Assembly (NCBI GenBank): GCA_944472135.2
Contig: OX235270.1
Span: 144,289,632 to 144,353,631, forward strand
DNA from: Trichobilharzia regenti
Taxonomy: Eukaryota > Platyhelminthes > Trematoda > Strigeidida > Schistosomatidae
Reading direction: 5' to 3'
Length of the DNA stretch: 64,000 nucleotides
The notes under the pieces are model-generated. The model was not told where the DNA came from, did no database searches, and worked only from the letters and a program-made list of their open reading frames with translations. The translations under genes were made by a program, and so were the position numbers. How positions within the stretch are numbered: position 1 is the first letter of the stretch; every line of letters begins with the position of its first letter. Below, piece after piece: positions 56,200 through 64,000 of the stretch.

Positions 56200-57372
56200 A
56201 TGCCTATCAAAAGAAACCGCTGCGGAAGGGCTATGTGCCAGTTTCCAGTGGATGAGGGAATGCAGTGTGATAACTGCAAGAGATGGTTTCACAGTATGTG
56301 CACGAACCTTACTCCAGCAGCATACAAACGCTGCTGCAAACCTCTAGCGAACTGGTTGTGCAACGACTGCTGTAGTACAACTAAACTCCGTATTACAGAA
56401 GCCATAGCTACTCTTAGTGGGGCTTTAAAGCTCATGGACTGCAAGCGTCCTCCACCACAGAAGAATACCGACTATTGCTCAGATAGCGATGACGTGACTA
56501 GCGTCATTGACAAAACAGCACATGTCCCAGATGCGACCTTGCCAATAAGTGAGTGCTCTACAGCACAGAAGAACACCCACCACATTACAGACACCCAGGT
56601 CGCCCCCACGATACTGGATGAGCCCTCCAGTGACAGTAATGGAAAGACTGCCGTGAAGAAGAGGCGTACTAGGGGTCGAAAACCTGCAGCTCCAGTCGCC
56701 CAGGGACTGGCGGAACAAGCCTCATCCACACCGGTGAGCAGCAGACAGACGAACCCCACTAAGATTAGCGAGGAGGACGCCAATGAATGGCGCACCGTAG
56801 TCTCTCGCAAAAAGCGAGATAAGGATAACACTTCGGCCACACCGCCCAAGAAGGATAGAAACACACTTACGCCTCAGGGCAAGAAAGTCACGGAAAGCAA
56901 ACCCGATCTCTCTGACAGGTCTCTCATTCTCCACAAAGTGGAGGAGTCACTGGCCCTCGACCCTAAGACCAGATTCGAGCATGACCTTAACTTGGTCAAG
57001 CCCCTTTTAGACAAGCTACTGCCACAAACAGTATCAGGCATTACTATACACAGCGTATACAGAATAGGTCAAAAGCCTGACCCTACAGTAAGTGAACCTG
57101 TACGTCTCCTCAAAGTCGTACTAAACTCTAAAGCAGAGAGGGATGCTATTCTAAGCAACTCTCATATTCTCAAAGGATCAGGGATATATGTCCGCGCTGA
57201 CTTAAGCCTAGCAGACCGTGTCAAAAGACAGGCTGCGGCACTAGAATTAAGTGAGCGACGCCGGAACGGTGAGAAGAACCTTAAGATTAAGGGTTTTCGG
57301 GTTGTCCGAGTTCGCAGTTTAATGATCCCGAAACCTCTGTGGGTGGGCCGGGGAAGCACCAATCTGAATTAA
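56200..57372 (+). CDS. CR1 ORF1 protein with PHD-like zinc finger
   Basis: 390 residues from ATG. The N-terminal zinc finger has C8, C13, C23, C26, H31, C34, C54 and C57, a PHD-type spacing with the usual aromatic residues (W29, F30, W52). A charged, low-complexity middle (residues 90-230, with KKRRTRGRKPAAP) follows. The C-terminal part at about 245-370 (LILHKVEESLALDPKTRFEH, SVYRIGQ, RLLKVVLNSKAERDAIL) resembles the RRM-like end of CR1 ORF1 proteins and the ORF at 62532. PHD fingers are known from ORF1 of CR1 elements; the likely role is RNP formation. The last ~15 residues overlap ORF2 and may be frameshifted. Confidence 0.8.
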   Translation: MPIKRNRCGRAMCQFPVDEGMQCDNCKRWFHSMCTNLTPAAYKRCCKPLANWLCNDCCSTTKLRITEAIATLSGALKLMDCKRPPPQKNTDYCSDSDDVTSVIDKTAHVPDATLPISECSTAQKNTHHITDTQVAPTILDEPSSDSNGKTAVKKRRTRGRKPAAPVAQGLAEQASSTPVSSRQTNPTKISEEDANEWRTVVSRKKRDKDNTSATPPKKDRNTLTPQGKKVTESKPDLSDRSLILHKVEESLALDPKTRFEHDLNLVKPLLDKLLPQTVSGITIHSVYRIGQKPDPTVSEPVRLLKVVLNSKAERDAILSNSHILKGSGIYVRADLSLADRVKRQAAALELSERRRNGEKNLKIKGFRVVRVRSLMIPKPLWVGRGSTNLN

Positions 57373-58253
57373 CAGTCTGCTACACAAACGCCCGCAGCCT
57401 GTTAAATAAAAGGACTGAGCTGGCAAACATGATAGAAACCGGAAACCCGGATGTAATTATTATCACAGAGACATGGCTCACACCCGATGTCACTGACAAC
57501 GAAGTTAACCTGCCAAACTTCGAAGTGCACAGGGTAGACCGACTAAACCGCAAAGGAGGGGGCGTAGTCATCTACCTCAAGAAAGGCTTAACCGTGCGTA
57601 GTATCGAAGCACTCGCCCACGAAAGTGAGTCGTGCGAACTTCTACGCTGCAGACTTAAATGCATAGGCCAAGACATTGACCTCATTGCTGTGTACCGCAG
57701 TCCTGACTGCAGTGCAGACGACTTCCTAATAGAGAAGCTAGGCTCCTGGACTTCAAAATGTCGAAGTCTCGTAGTCGGTGACTTCAACGCCCCAACAGTT
57801 GACTGGTCGAGCCTAACAACTCCATCTTCAGTCAACTCCTTTGATCATAAACTGCTAGAATCTAGTATATCGCTAGCCCTAGTCCAACATATCATTAAGC
57901 CCACGCGCTATGACTCACAGCACTCCTCGTCAACTCTGGACCTAGTGTTCTCACACGGTGAGGATGTGGATCTCATACAACATCTTCCTCCGTTAGGAAG
58001 AAGTGACCATGCTGTGCTCACTTTCAAGTTCACAGCAACGGCAGCAAGGGCCAAAACCCCAGCTCGACCAAACGTTTGGAAAGCTGACATAAATGCGATC
58101 GTCTCAGCAGCCAACTCAGTAAACTGGTACATCAATCCAGAGTCCCAAGTAGAAGCCGCATGGAACCAATTTAAGCAACTTTACGCCCAAGTAACTGTAC
58201 CCTTCATCCCTTGGTCTGTTCCAAAGGGTCGGAAACATTCCCCCCTTGGATAA
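57300..58253 (+). CDS. CR1 ORF2, endonuclease part
   Basis: The endonuclease boxes appear in order: CYTNARSLLNKR (N), IIITETWLTPDV (E), IDLIAVYRSPDC, LVVGDFNAPTVDW (D/N), STLDLVFS and LGRSDHAVLTF (DH). The frame is open upstream of the first box with no ATG, so translation from ORF1 by overlap or reinitiation is possible. It stops at TAA 58251-58253, just after a run of six C (58240-58245), while the RT continues in another frame from 58211. The position fits loss of one base in the C run. Confidence 0.85.
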   Translation, partial: GCPSSQFNDPETSVGGPGKHQSELTVCYTNARSLLNKRTELANMIETGNPDVIIITETWLTPDVTDNEVNLPNFEVHRVDRLNRKGGGVVIYLKKGLTVRSIEALAHESESCELLRCRLKCIGQDIDLIAVYRSPDCSADDFLIEKLGSWTSKCRSLVVGDFNAPTVDWSSLTTPSSVNSFDHKLLESSISLALVQHIIKPTRYDSQHSSSTLDLVFSHGEDVDLIQHLPPLGRSDHAVLTFKFTATAARAKTPARPNVWKADINAIVSAANSVNWYINPESQVEAAWNQFKQLYAQVTVPFIPWSVPKGRKHSPLG

Positions 58254-60145
58254 ACCGGGAGATTCGTAAGTTACTCAGACGTAAACGCAAATGTTGGAAC
58301 CTGTTTGCAACACTTGAGACTTCTGAGACCAGGGAATTATATACTACTGCTAGAAATAAAGCTATCGCAGAAATCCGCCAATCAAGGATGAAGTTCGAGA
58401 CACACCTGGCCCAAAATGCAAAGGCACAACCTAAGAAAATTTTCTCGTACTTGAATTTCAGGAATAAAACACCCAATGGTGTCCCAAACCTGATTATTGA
58501 CAAAGATACAATCGAAGAAGATCAAGAAAAAGCAGAAGCAATGGCAAACTACTTCTCCCAAGTCTTCACTCAGGAGTCATCACTGCCTATAGGATCAGCT
58601 CTGGCTGCATCAGAAGAACATGGGATAGATTCCGTTGACATCGACCAAGGCATCGTGCTCAACTTCTTAATGAAACTAGATGCAGGAAAATCAATGGGTC
58701 CTGACAGTCTTCATCCAAGGCTTCTCAAGGAGCTATCAGCCCACATAGCCGGCCCCTTGACCACGATCTTCAAGCTATCTCTCCTAAATGGAGTGTTGCC
58801 ACGTGATTGGAAAGACGCCATAGTAACCCCCATACACAAAGGAGGATCAAGACAAAGCCCTTCAAATTACAGGCCTATCAGTCTCACCAGCACTTTAATC
58901 AAGACACTGGAAAGAATTATCAAGAAAAGCATCATGGCTTATCTGGAAAATAGCAGCTTGTTATCTGGAGCACAGCATGGCTTCCGGAGGAACCTCTCAT
59001 GCCTGTCAAATCTCCTGACTGCAAGAGAAAGCTGGGTCAAATCAAAGGACAACAGAAGACCCGTTGACGTCGTCTTCATAGACTTCAGTAAAGCCTTTGA
59101 TAAAGTACCTCACAAAAGACTACTCATGAAATTGGAAAGTCTTGGTATCAAAGGCAGACTACTAGACTGGCTCAGGGAATTCCTCATAGATAGGAGGCAG
59201 AGGGTTAGGATCAACTCAAAACTCTCCTCCTGGACAGCAGTAAGTAGCGGAGTGCCACAAGGCACGGTTCTCGGTCCTCTCCTTTTTATTCTGTATATCA
59301 ATGAGTTACCTCTGCTCACCGACTCCCCTATGGTCCTATACGCAGATGACTTAAAAATTTGGAGAGAGCTGAAGGGCAACAGTGATACGCTCACCTTGCA
59401 AGACGACCTCAACAAACTGTCGGAGTGGTCTGTTGAATGGATGCTCCCGATCAATGTGGCAAAATGTGCAACCATGCGCATTGGACAAGCAAGCACGAGC
59501 TCCTACGAACTAGAGGGAATAACACTTCCATCAGTTCAGACTCACTTGGACTTAGGTGTCATAGTTAGCCACGACTTAAAAACTACAGCACACTGTCGCG
59601 CGGTGGCTGCACGTAGTTTCAGGTCCTTATGGGCGATTCGCAGAGCCTTTACAAGAATTACCAGAGATATGTTCACCTCCTTATACACATCTCTGGTTAG
59701 GTCAAGACTGGAAAACTGCATCCAGGCCGCCAGTCCGTGTCTAAAAGGGGATTCACACATTCTAGAAAGTGTTCAAAGGAAGGCAACACGTATGGTTCAC
59801 GGCATAGCTAACTTATCATACGAGGAAAGACTAGATAGTTTAAATCTCTTCTCACTGTCATACCGTAGGCAGAGAGGAGATTTAATCACAATGTTTAAAA
59901 TTTTAAATAATGACTACGGACCTGACCTATTCTCTCTTTTCCTTCCCACCAGGTCGGAACACCTTAGAGGACATAGCAGGAGAGTTCAAAAGCCAAGGAG
60001 AAATCATATTGCTGTTGAGTACTGGTTCTCACATCGAGTCATAAACTCTTGGAACCGACTCCCAGAAGAAGTGGTGTCTGCAACCTCAATTGATTCGTTC
60101 AAGAAGGGTTTGGACAACCACAGAAATCTACTAGAAAAGGATTAA
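58211..60145 (+). CDS. CR1 ORF2, reverse transcriptase part
   Basis: About 635 residues open to the stop. The RT has GPDSLHPRLLKEL, NYRPISLTSTLIKTLERI, FIDFSKAFDKVPHKRLL, SGVPQGTVLGPLLFILYIN and LYADDLKIW (catalytic YADD intact). The CR1-type tail follows: HLDLGVIVSHDLK, SRLENCIQAASP, YEERLDSLNLFSLSYRRQRG and WNRLPEEVVSATSIDSFKKG. Only the single frameshift at its 5' side separates it from the endonuclease. Family length is normal, so this copy is recent. Confidence 0.88.
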   Translation: MVCSKGSETFPPWINREIRKLLRRKRKCWNLFATLETSETRELYTTARNKAIAEIRQSRMKFETHLAQNAKAQPKKIFSYLNFRNKTPNGVPNLIIDKDTIEEDQEKAEAMANYFSQVFTQESSLPIGSALAASEEHGIDSVDIDQGIVLNFLMKLDAGKSMGPDSLHPRLLKELSAHIAGPLTTIFKLSLLNGVLPRDWKDAIVTPIHKGGSRQSPSNYRPISLTSTLIKTLERIIKKSIMAYLENSSLLSGAQHGFRRNLSCLSNLLTARESWVKSKDNRRPVDVVFIDFSKAFDKVPHKRLLMKLESLGIKGRLLDWLREFLIDRRQRVRINSKLSSWTAVSSGVPQGTVLGPLLFILYINELPLLTDSPMVLYADDLKIWRELKGNSDTLTLQDDLNKLSEWSVEWMLPINVAKCATMRIGQASTSSYELEGITLPSVQTHLDLGVIVSHDLKTTAHCRAVAARSFRSLWAIRRAFTRITRDMFTSLYTSLVRSRLENCIQAASPCLKGDSHILESVQRKATRMVHGIANLSYEERLDSLNLFSLSYRRQRGDLITMFKILNNDYGPDLFSLFLPTRSEHLRGHSRRVQKPRRNHIAVEYWFSHRVINSWNRLPEEVVSATSIDSFKKGLDNHRNLLEKD

Positions 60146-60199
60146 CATAGGCTGCAAGCCTTCTATCCTCAACCAATAAATCTGAATCTTCATGCTCAC

Positions 60200-60930
60200 T
60201 ATGCAACGTATATCCTATTTATCACGAATAGTCTGCTATTCTTATGTTGCGTTTAACACCACTACCTCAAAGGAAATCATTACGTTATAAAGAGATAACT
60301 ACATTACTCTTCTTGTGCTGTCATTTCGTATCAATAGGCTCTTACATGATAACACTAACACTCAGACTCGTGCATTAGTTGATCACGTCACTAAATTTGA
60401 TTGACCACTTTGTTATCATAAAATACTGTAACGCATTAGATAGGCTTTCGCTGTGCATATCGCCTGTTTAAGGTTTACTAGCGAAAGCGATAACAGTACC
60501 CCCAAAGTGTCTACATTCAACCAGATGTACATATGGCATTTTACCAATATTATGTCTTCTAAACTAGCATCAATTTGCAACTCGACAAACAGTAACTATT
60601 ATTAGTGTACGAATAAGGTGCAAAATTTTAAAAAAATATTTATTTCGACAAATACATTCATATTATCACAAATATTTCATCAGTTACACAAATATTATTG
60701 TTTTTAATCCCAATTAGAATGTCTAAATGAATTGAGTGATTGCGGAATTGAAAAACCATAACCTGGAAATTAAAAATGACAAAAATTCAGTCAGGAAATG
60801 ATGGGCTAAATAAATAACTTGAAACACAGTACCTACCAGTTAAATGACTGTTTATTCACCGTTATCTGACGAAATTACCAACTCAGTTTCTTTTATTACT
60901 GTGAAGTTTTGTAAACATAATGAAATCATA
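60200..60930. other. intronic sequence without gene
   Basis: No supported feature. Confidence 0.5.
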
Positions 60931-60938
60931 ATTACCTA

Positions 60939-61238
60939 AGTAGCGGTAAATAATTCCCCAAAATTATTGACCACAGCAATCACTCATTGGATGCTGATCA
61001 CCACTGTTTAAGTCGACTTGTTTAGCTGAAGGCTTCCGGTCAAGCATCCCCGCCATTTGGTACCCCGTCGTGTAACGTGCACGATCACTAGCTAGCTAAG
61101 CGTTCGTCTAACGGCTTGTTTTGGTTCCTAAATACATTTCTTCGTTTGGACGACCAATTATTGGCTTTTGCTTTGTCTTTGGTACGCGAGAATAAATTAA
61201 TTAGAAGTTGTTGAACGAGATATCACGTCAACCCCTAA
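60939..61238 (+). repeat. solo LTR of the same gypsy family
   Basis: 300 bp related to LTR 1-3 with a few substitutions (for example GCTGATCACC, CTAACGGCTTG). It is flanked by the 5-bp duplication ACCTA (60934-60938 and 61239-61243). Its first base is A rather than T. It lies in the PSMD12 intron near exon 1. Confidence 0.9.
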
Positions 61239-61243
61239 ACCTA

Positions 61244-61755
61244 GATATTTAACTCTCTCCTAATCATTTGCGTAAAATACACTGGAACAATTGGAGTTAT
61301 TTTTCATTTTATACCATAAATGACATTTCCAACAAATTCTGACATTTCTTATGTCAATTCCATAAAAAGAGAGCATTTTGTAAACATATTGAAAAATACC
61401 ACTTTTCTCACTTTTTACACGTTTTTCTTTAAAATACGATTTTTAAAGTCCATTTCTGTCGAAAAAAACACTAAAAACAACGTAGAATAGCCAAAACACA
61501 ACGCAACGGTAACACCTTGAAACTGCAGCGATCAGCTGATCTGTGCCTCTATCCTATCCCGAATGTGTCAGCCCAAAGATATTCAAACAGGCAGCCAAGG
61601 TCATTCGATGTTATTATAATCAAACTACCGTTCTTGTTTGTTTCTCAAGAGAAATACACTACTCAAGGGCAGACTCGAAATTACCAGCCTTTAAATTGAG
61701 TAAATATTAATGTACATCCAACAATATATATAGCTTATGAACATCAGGAATTATA
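61244..61755. other. intronic sequence without gene
   Basis: No supported feature; AT-rich. Confidence 0.5.
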
Positions 61756-61761
61756 GCTTAC

Positions 61762-61848
61762 CAGTGATAAAGACTTCAGAGTAACAAGCAAGTCATCAAC
61801 AGTGCTGGAATAATCAACCTCCATTTTATGCTGAATCTTCTCATCCAT
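61762..61848 (-). CDS. PSMD12: PSMD12 first coding exon
   Basis: 29 codons from ATG (61846-61848) to SLSL, followed by the donor GTAAGC (61761 down). KMEVDYSSTVDD matches the conserved KMEVDYSATVDQ stretch near the N-terminus of PSMD12. Ends in phase 0. Confidence 0.85.
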
Positions 61849-62200
61849 GTTGAATTATTAAGATGTCGTCTCAAAACGACAATTGCGCTTTCCTAGTCCC
61901 ACATCCAATTCCCATTATTCTTGCTAGGAACTTGTTCTAACCTATAAACTTCTTTTTGCATGCCTCTGATAACACAAAACGGTTTTAGATGTATGATATA
62001 TTCCTGTGTAGAAAATCTATCCTGTTAGAGCGACTTTATGGCATATCCCCTCAATGACGCTTGTTGCTATGTTGCAATTGGTTTCAAGTGCTTTTCCTCT
62101 CTAACAGGAAATATCTGATTTTGTGAATTATTCGTTTGGGAAACCTGATCTTAATAATAATAATAATAATGTATATTCTCATATAAACATATAAATTTAC
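61849..62200. promoter_or_regulatory. PSMD12 5' flank, presumed promoter region
   Basis: About 350 bp between the PSMD12 start codon and an AAT microsatellite (62152-62170). No clear core promoter motif was identified; the call is from position only. Confidence 0.35.
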
Positions 62201-62531
62201 ATGAAAATGCATGACCGGCGAATTTTATTCAACCATTTCTTCCTCACCGAGCCTGTGTGTGGTACTTCCCGCTGTCTCGAACTACTGCCAAAGCTTCAGG
62301 TGCTACTTCTGTAGCAACATCCACCTCACTCTTTCAAATATACAGGACTTGTGGGTCTGTTACGTGATTGCTGTGAAGCCGAATAACCCAAAATTTGCAG
62401 GTAAAGTCAAAAGCTTTTACTTACATACTTTATCCTTCTTTTCTGTGCTCTCTATTGTCTTTTGCTGTAAATCTATTGGACAAAATAACAGTCTCTTATT
62501 ATTTAATCACCAGTATTAATTTAGGAGTAAA

Positions 62532-63929
62532 ATGACAATAGATTCTCACCCTAAAATAAGTAATGGGACATCATACTCTGTAGTCACCAGGGCTTCAGCC
62601 AAACTGGGCAAACAGGTGAAGCTGATGGACTCACGCATACCGGTCTTGAAGACCAGGGCTGATATTCCCAGCTCGTACAAATTGCCTATGTCGCCACAGT
62701 CCTACAGTGAAGCTGTGCAAAGTCAGCCAAGTGGCTCCACCCCTGTTAACATGACTAGGTTAACAGATCCGAGTGGGAAAATTGCACTAAGTGAGAACTG
62801 CATAACACCCATCCCCATGGTAGACCATGAAACAAATAGGAAGGCCAAAAAGAAACGTTCACGACGTCGCAAGACGATAAGAACGCTCCCCAAGAAGGCA
62901 GACGACTGCAAGGTCTGCGCTTCTGTTGTCGAACAAGCAGACTCTGCTTTCGAATGTAACTTTTGCAAGCGATGGATACATTGCAGATGCGACAATGGGG
63001 TACCAAAGGCATATTGTGACTTTATGCGTAGAAACCCATGCCAATGGTTCTGGTACATATGCCCGAGTTGCCGTCCTGATGTAGCCTCGCGTAGTCCTTT
63101 GAAAACTAAAGATGGTGCAGAAGTAGCGGGGAAAAATATGAAATGTTCGACCAGCACCAATCCGGAAATTAGTACAAATGCGCGTAAACCGGGGATACTA
63201 AAATCCTCACTGGTTAAACCTGTAACTCCTGACATAACCGCTCCAGACACAGAGGCTGGAGAACCACGGGTCTCCGTCGTTGGAAAAAGACCCCTCTCGT
63301 CTGCCAGTAATATTGGCCATAGCACTGAGACACGAAAAAATGCCCAGTCGCACCAGACGATCCAAAACGGTCTTAAAGGAAATCACAAATGTGCGAGGAC
63401 CGAGCCCAAGCCCACGGTTAGTAGATCAAATTGTGTAATCCTCTTTAATGTACCAGACCATAGCAGTAGTCTGCTGAAAGATAGGGCCCTATTTGATCAG
63501 GAACAGTGGTCCATCTTGTGTAGTACACTGGGTTTGGACATCCAACCGGTAAATCTATGCAGATTGTACAAGGGCACTGCTGCACCTGAAGGCAAACCAT
63601 CCCCACTGAGGGTAACATTGGGCTCTACCGAGGATGTTGAAAAAGTGTTACTGGCTTCTCAAGTCCTTTCTATAGGGAGGGCCTGTAACATACGCGTTAA
63701 GCCAGACAGGCCGTGGAAGGAAAGACAAATGGCGACGGAGTCGCCAGAGCTCATTCCTTCTGCCTCCATGGTTGTACATGGCATTCCCGAACTGATAACT
63801 GGGAACGCCTGCGAAAAGCATTGTCATGATGTACAACAATGGAGATGGTTGGCATCCCAGATGGCCCTGGGAGTTCAGGGGCTGTCTCTATTTAAAGACT
63901 GCCTCGACCCACTCATCTTATGTCAATGA
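62532..63929 (+). CDS. CR1-like ORF1 protein with PHD-like finger (second family)
   Basis: 465 residues from ATG (MTIDSHPKISNGTSYSVV). A basic patch KAKKKRSRRRKTIRTL precedes a zinc finger at about residues 118-175 with CKVC, ECNFCKRWIHCRC and YICPSC, i.e. Cys/His spacing like a PHD finger. A later part, NCVILFNVPDHSSSLLKD with LCRLYKG and SPLRVTLGSTEDVEKVL, parallels RIGQ...RLLKVVLNSKAERDAIL in the ORF1 at 56200. The last ~60 residues (MVVHGIPELITG, EKHCHDVQQWRWLASQMALG) look like the start of another domain cut by a stop, perhaps a frameshift. It is divergent to PSMD12, and the rest of the element would lie beyond the window edge. Confidence 0.75.
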   Translation: MTIDSHPKISNGTSYSVVTRASAKLGKQVKLMDSRIPVLKTRADIPSSYKLPMSPQSYSEAVQSQPSGSTPVNMTRLTDPSGKIALSENCITPIPMVDHETNRKAKKKRSRRRKTIRTLPKKADDCKVCASVVEQADSAFECNFCKRWIHCRCDNGVPKAYCDFMRRNPCQWFWYICPSCRPDVASRSPLKTKDGAEVAGKNMKCSTSTNPEISTNARKPGILKSSLVKPVTPDITAPDTEAGEPRVSVVGKRPLSSASNIGHSTETRKNAQSHQTIQNGLKGNHKCARTEPKPTVSRSNCVILFNVPDHSSSLLKDRALFDQEQWSILCSTLGLDIQPVNLCRLYKGTAAPEGKPSPLRVTLGSTEDVEKVLLASQVLSIGRACNIRVKPDRPWKERQMATESPELIPSASMVVHGIPELITGNACEKHCHDVQQWRWLASQMALGVQGLSLFKDCLDPLILCQ

Positions 63930-64000
63930 CTTGGCGGCCTGCTTAAATCTTGGGCTACCAAAATTTCCATCCCACATATTGCATCTTTTTCCTCGGATTT

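Larger units (their letters stand above)
56180..60190 (+). mobile_element. CR1-type LINE, nearly intact
   Basis: Two-ORF non-LTR element: ORF1 with a PHD-like finger, and ORF2 with endonuclease and RT split by one frameshift. It ends at about 60190 with a short 3' UTR (CTGCAAGCCTTCTATCC) and AATAAATCTGAATC. It is the best preserved element here, antisense to PSMD12, in its large intron. The 5' end is not sharply defined; I saw no target-site duplication. Confidence 0.85.
37566..61848 (-). other. PSMD12: 26S proteasome non-ATPase subunit 12 (Rpn5/PSMD12) locus, apparently broken
   Basis: This is the minus-strand gene of a proteasome lid subunit. Rpn5 is a scaffold protein with a C-terminal PCI domain that helps assemble the lid of the 19S regulatory particle. 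Seven exons are recognised by similarity to human PSMD12 as I know the family: KMEVDYSSTVDD; ASDAISTGRLLEAI; IYVETERARLTK; VEIFGSMEKREKVEFMLEQM; LLLSPYDNEQHD; FTTQELLNWS with VVEHNIRV; and FLSNLVV-like YLSNLVVSKTVYAKIDRLEG to MIHGV-stop. The summed length of about 440 residues is close to the usual ~456. Introns of 29, 31 and 32 nt sit beside introns of 5 and 16 kb full of retroelements. Three lesions are seen: acceptor CG at 45682, 2-nt deletion in exon 45578-45681, and TGA at 42875-42877. Either this is a decayed copy or the sequence has errors. Confidence 0.85.

Noticed and set aside
1..64000. CRISPR arrays, rRNA genes, bacterial-type operons
   Set aside because: None seen; direct repeats are all explained by retroelements, microsatellites or the segmental duplication.

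Overview
The window looks like a trematode genome, most likely a Schistosoma species. It is AT-rich and packed with decayed retroelements. It carries tRNA-headed SINEs, relics of the schistosome Sm-alpha hammerhead ribozyme, RTE (SR2-type), CR1-type and Penelope-like elements, TTAGGG repeats, and a host gene with introns of about 30 nt. No database search was possible, so family names rest on motifs and remembered family features.

The one recognisable host gene is the 26S proteasome lid subunit Rpn5/PSMD12. It lies on the minus strand from about 61.85 kb (start codon) to 37.57 kb (stop codon). Seven coding exons can be placed; an expected short exon of about 20 codons between the first and the next one was not found with confidence. 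The reading frame carries a 2-nt deletion, an in-frame TGA and a non-AG acceptor, so this is either a decayed copy or a locus with sequence errors.

Region 0-14 kb is a mosaic of broken LINEs: a CR1/jockey-like family here called LINE-II (0.1-1.55, 10-10.7 kb), RTE copies (2.6-5.8 minus, 7.3-9.95 plus, smaller pieces at 11.2, 13.1 and 13.7 kb), a third LINE family (LINE-III, 6.5-7 kb) and a Penelope-like element (11.8-13 kb) split by a short repeat. Region 14.6-28.2 kb is a tandem segmental duplication of a unit of about 6.84 kb; each copy holds an RTE, a LINE-II fragment and unassigned sequence, and a SINE marks the junction. Region 28-36.2 kb has two 5' parts of LINE-III as inverted arms around an RTE half and a second Penelope-like element, itself interrupted by an inverted pair of hammerhead-ribozyme SINE copies. 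Region 37.5-45.9 kb holds PSMD12 exons with SINEs, LINE-III pieces, a hammerhead-like foldback insertion and simple repeats in the introns. Region 45.96-61.8 kb is the giant first intron region of PSMD12. It contains a sense LINE-II abutting an exon, a tandem LTR/internal/LTR/internal/LTR array nested in that LINE, an interstitial telomeric tract, a nearly intact CR1 element and a solo LTR. Upstream of PSMD12, in divergent orientation, a 465-residue PHD-finger ORF1 of a second CR1-like element runs to the right edge.

There is no operon-like logic. The coding content is one housekeeping gene plus retroelement ORFs. What is notable is the nesting order, the shared lesions between copies, and the ribozyme-bearing short elements.
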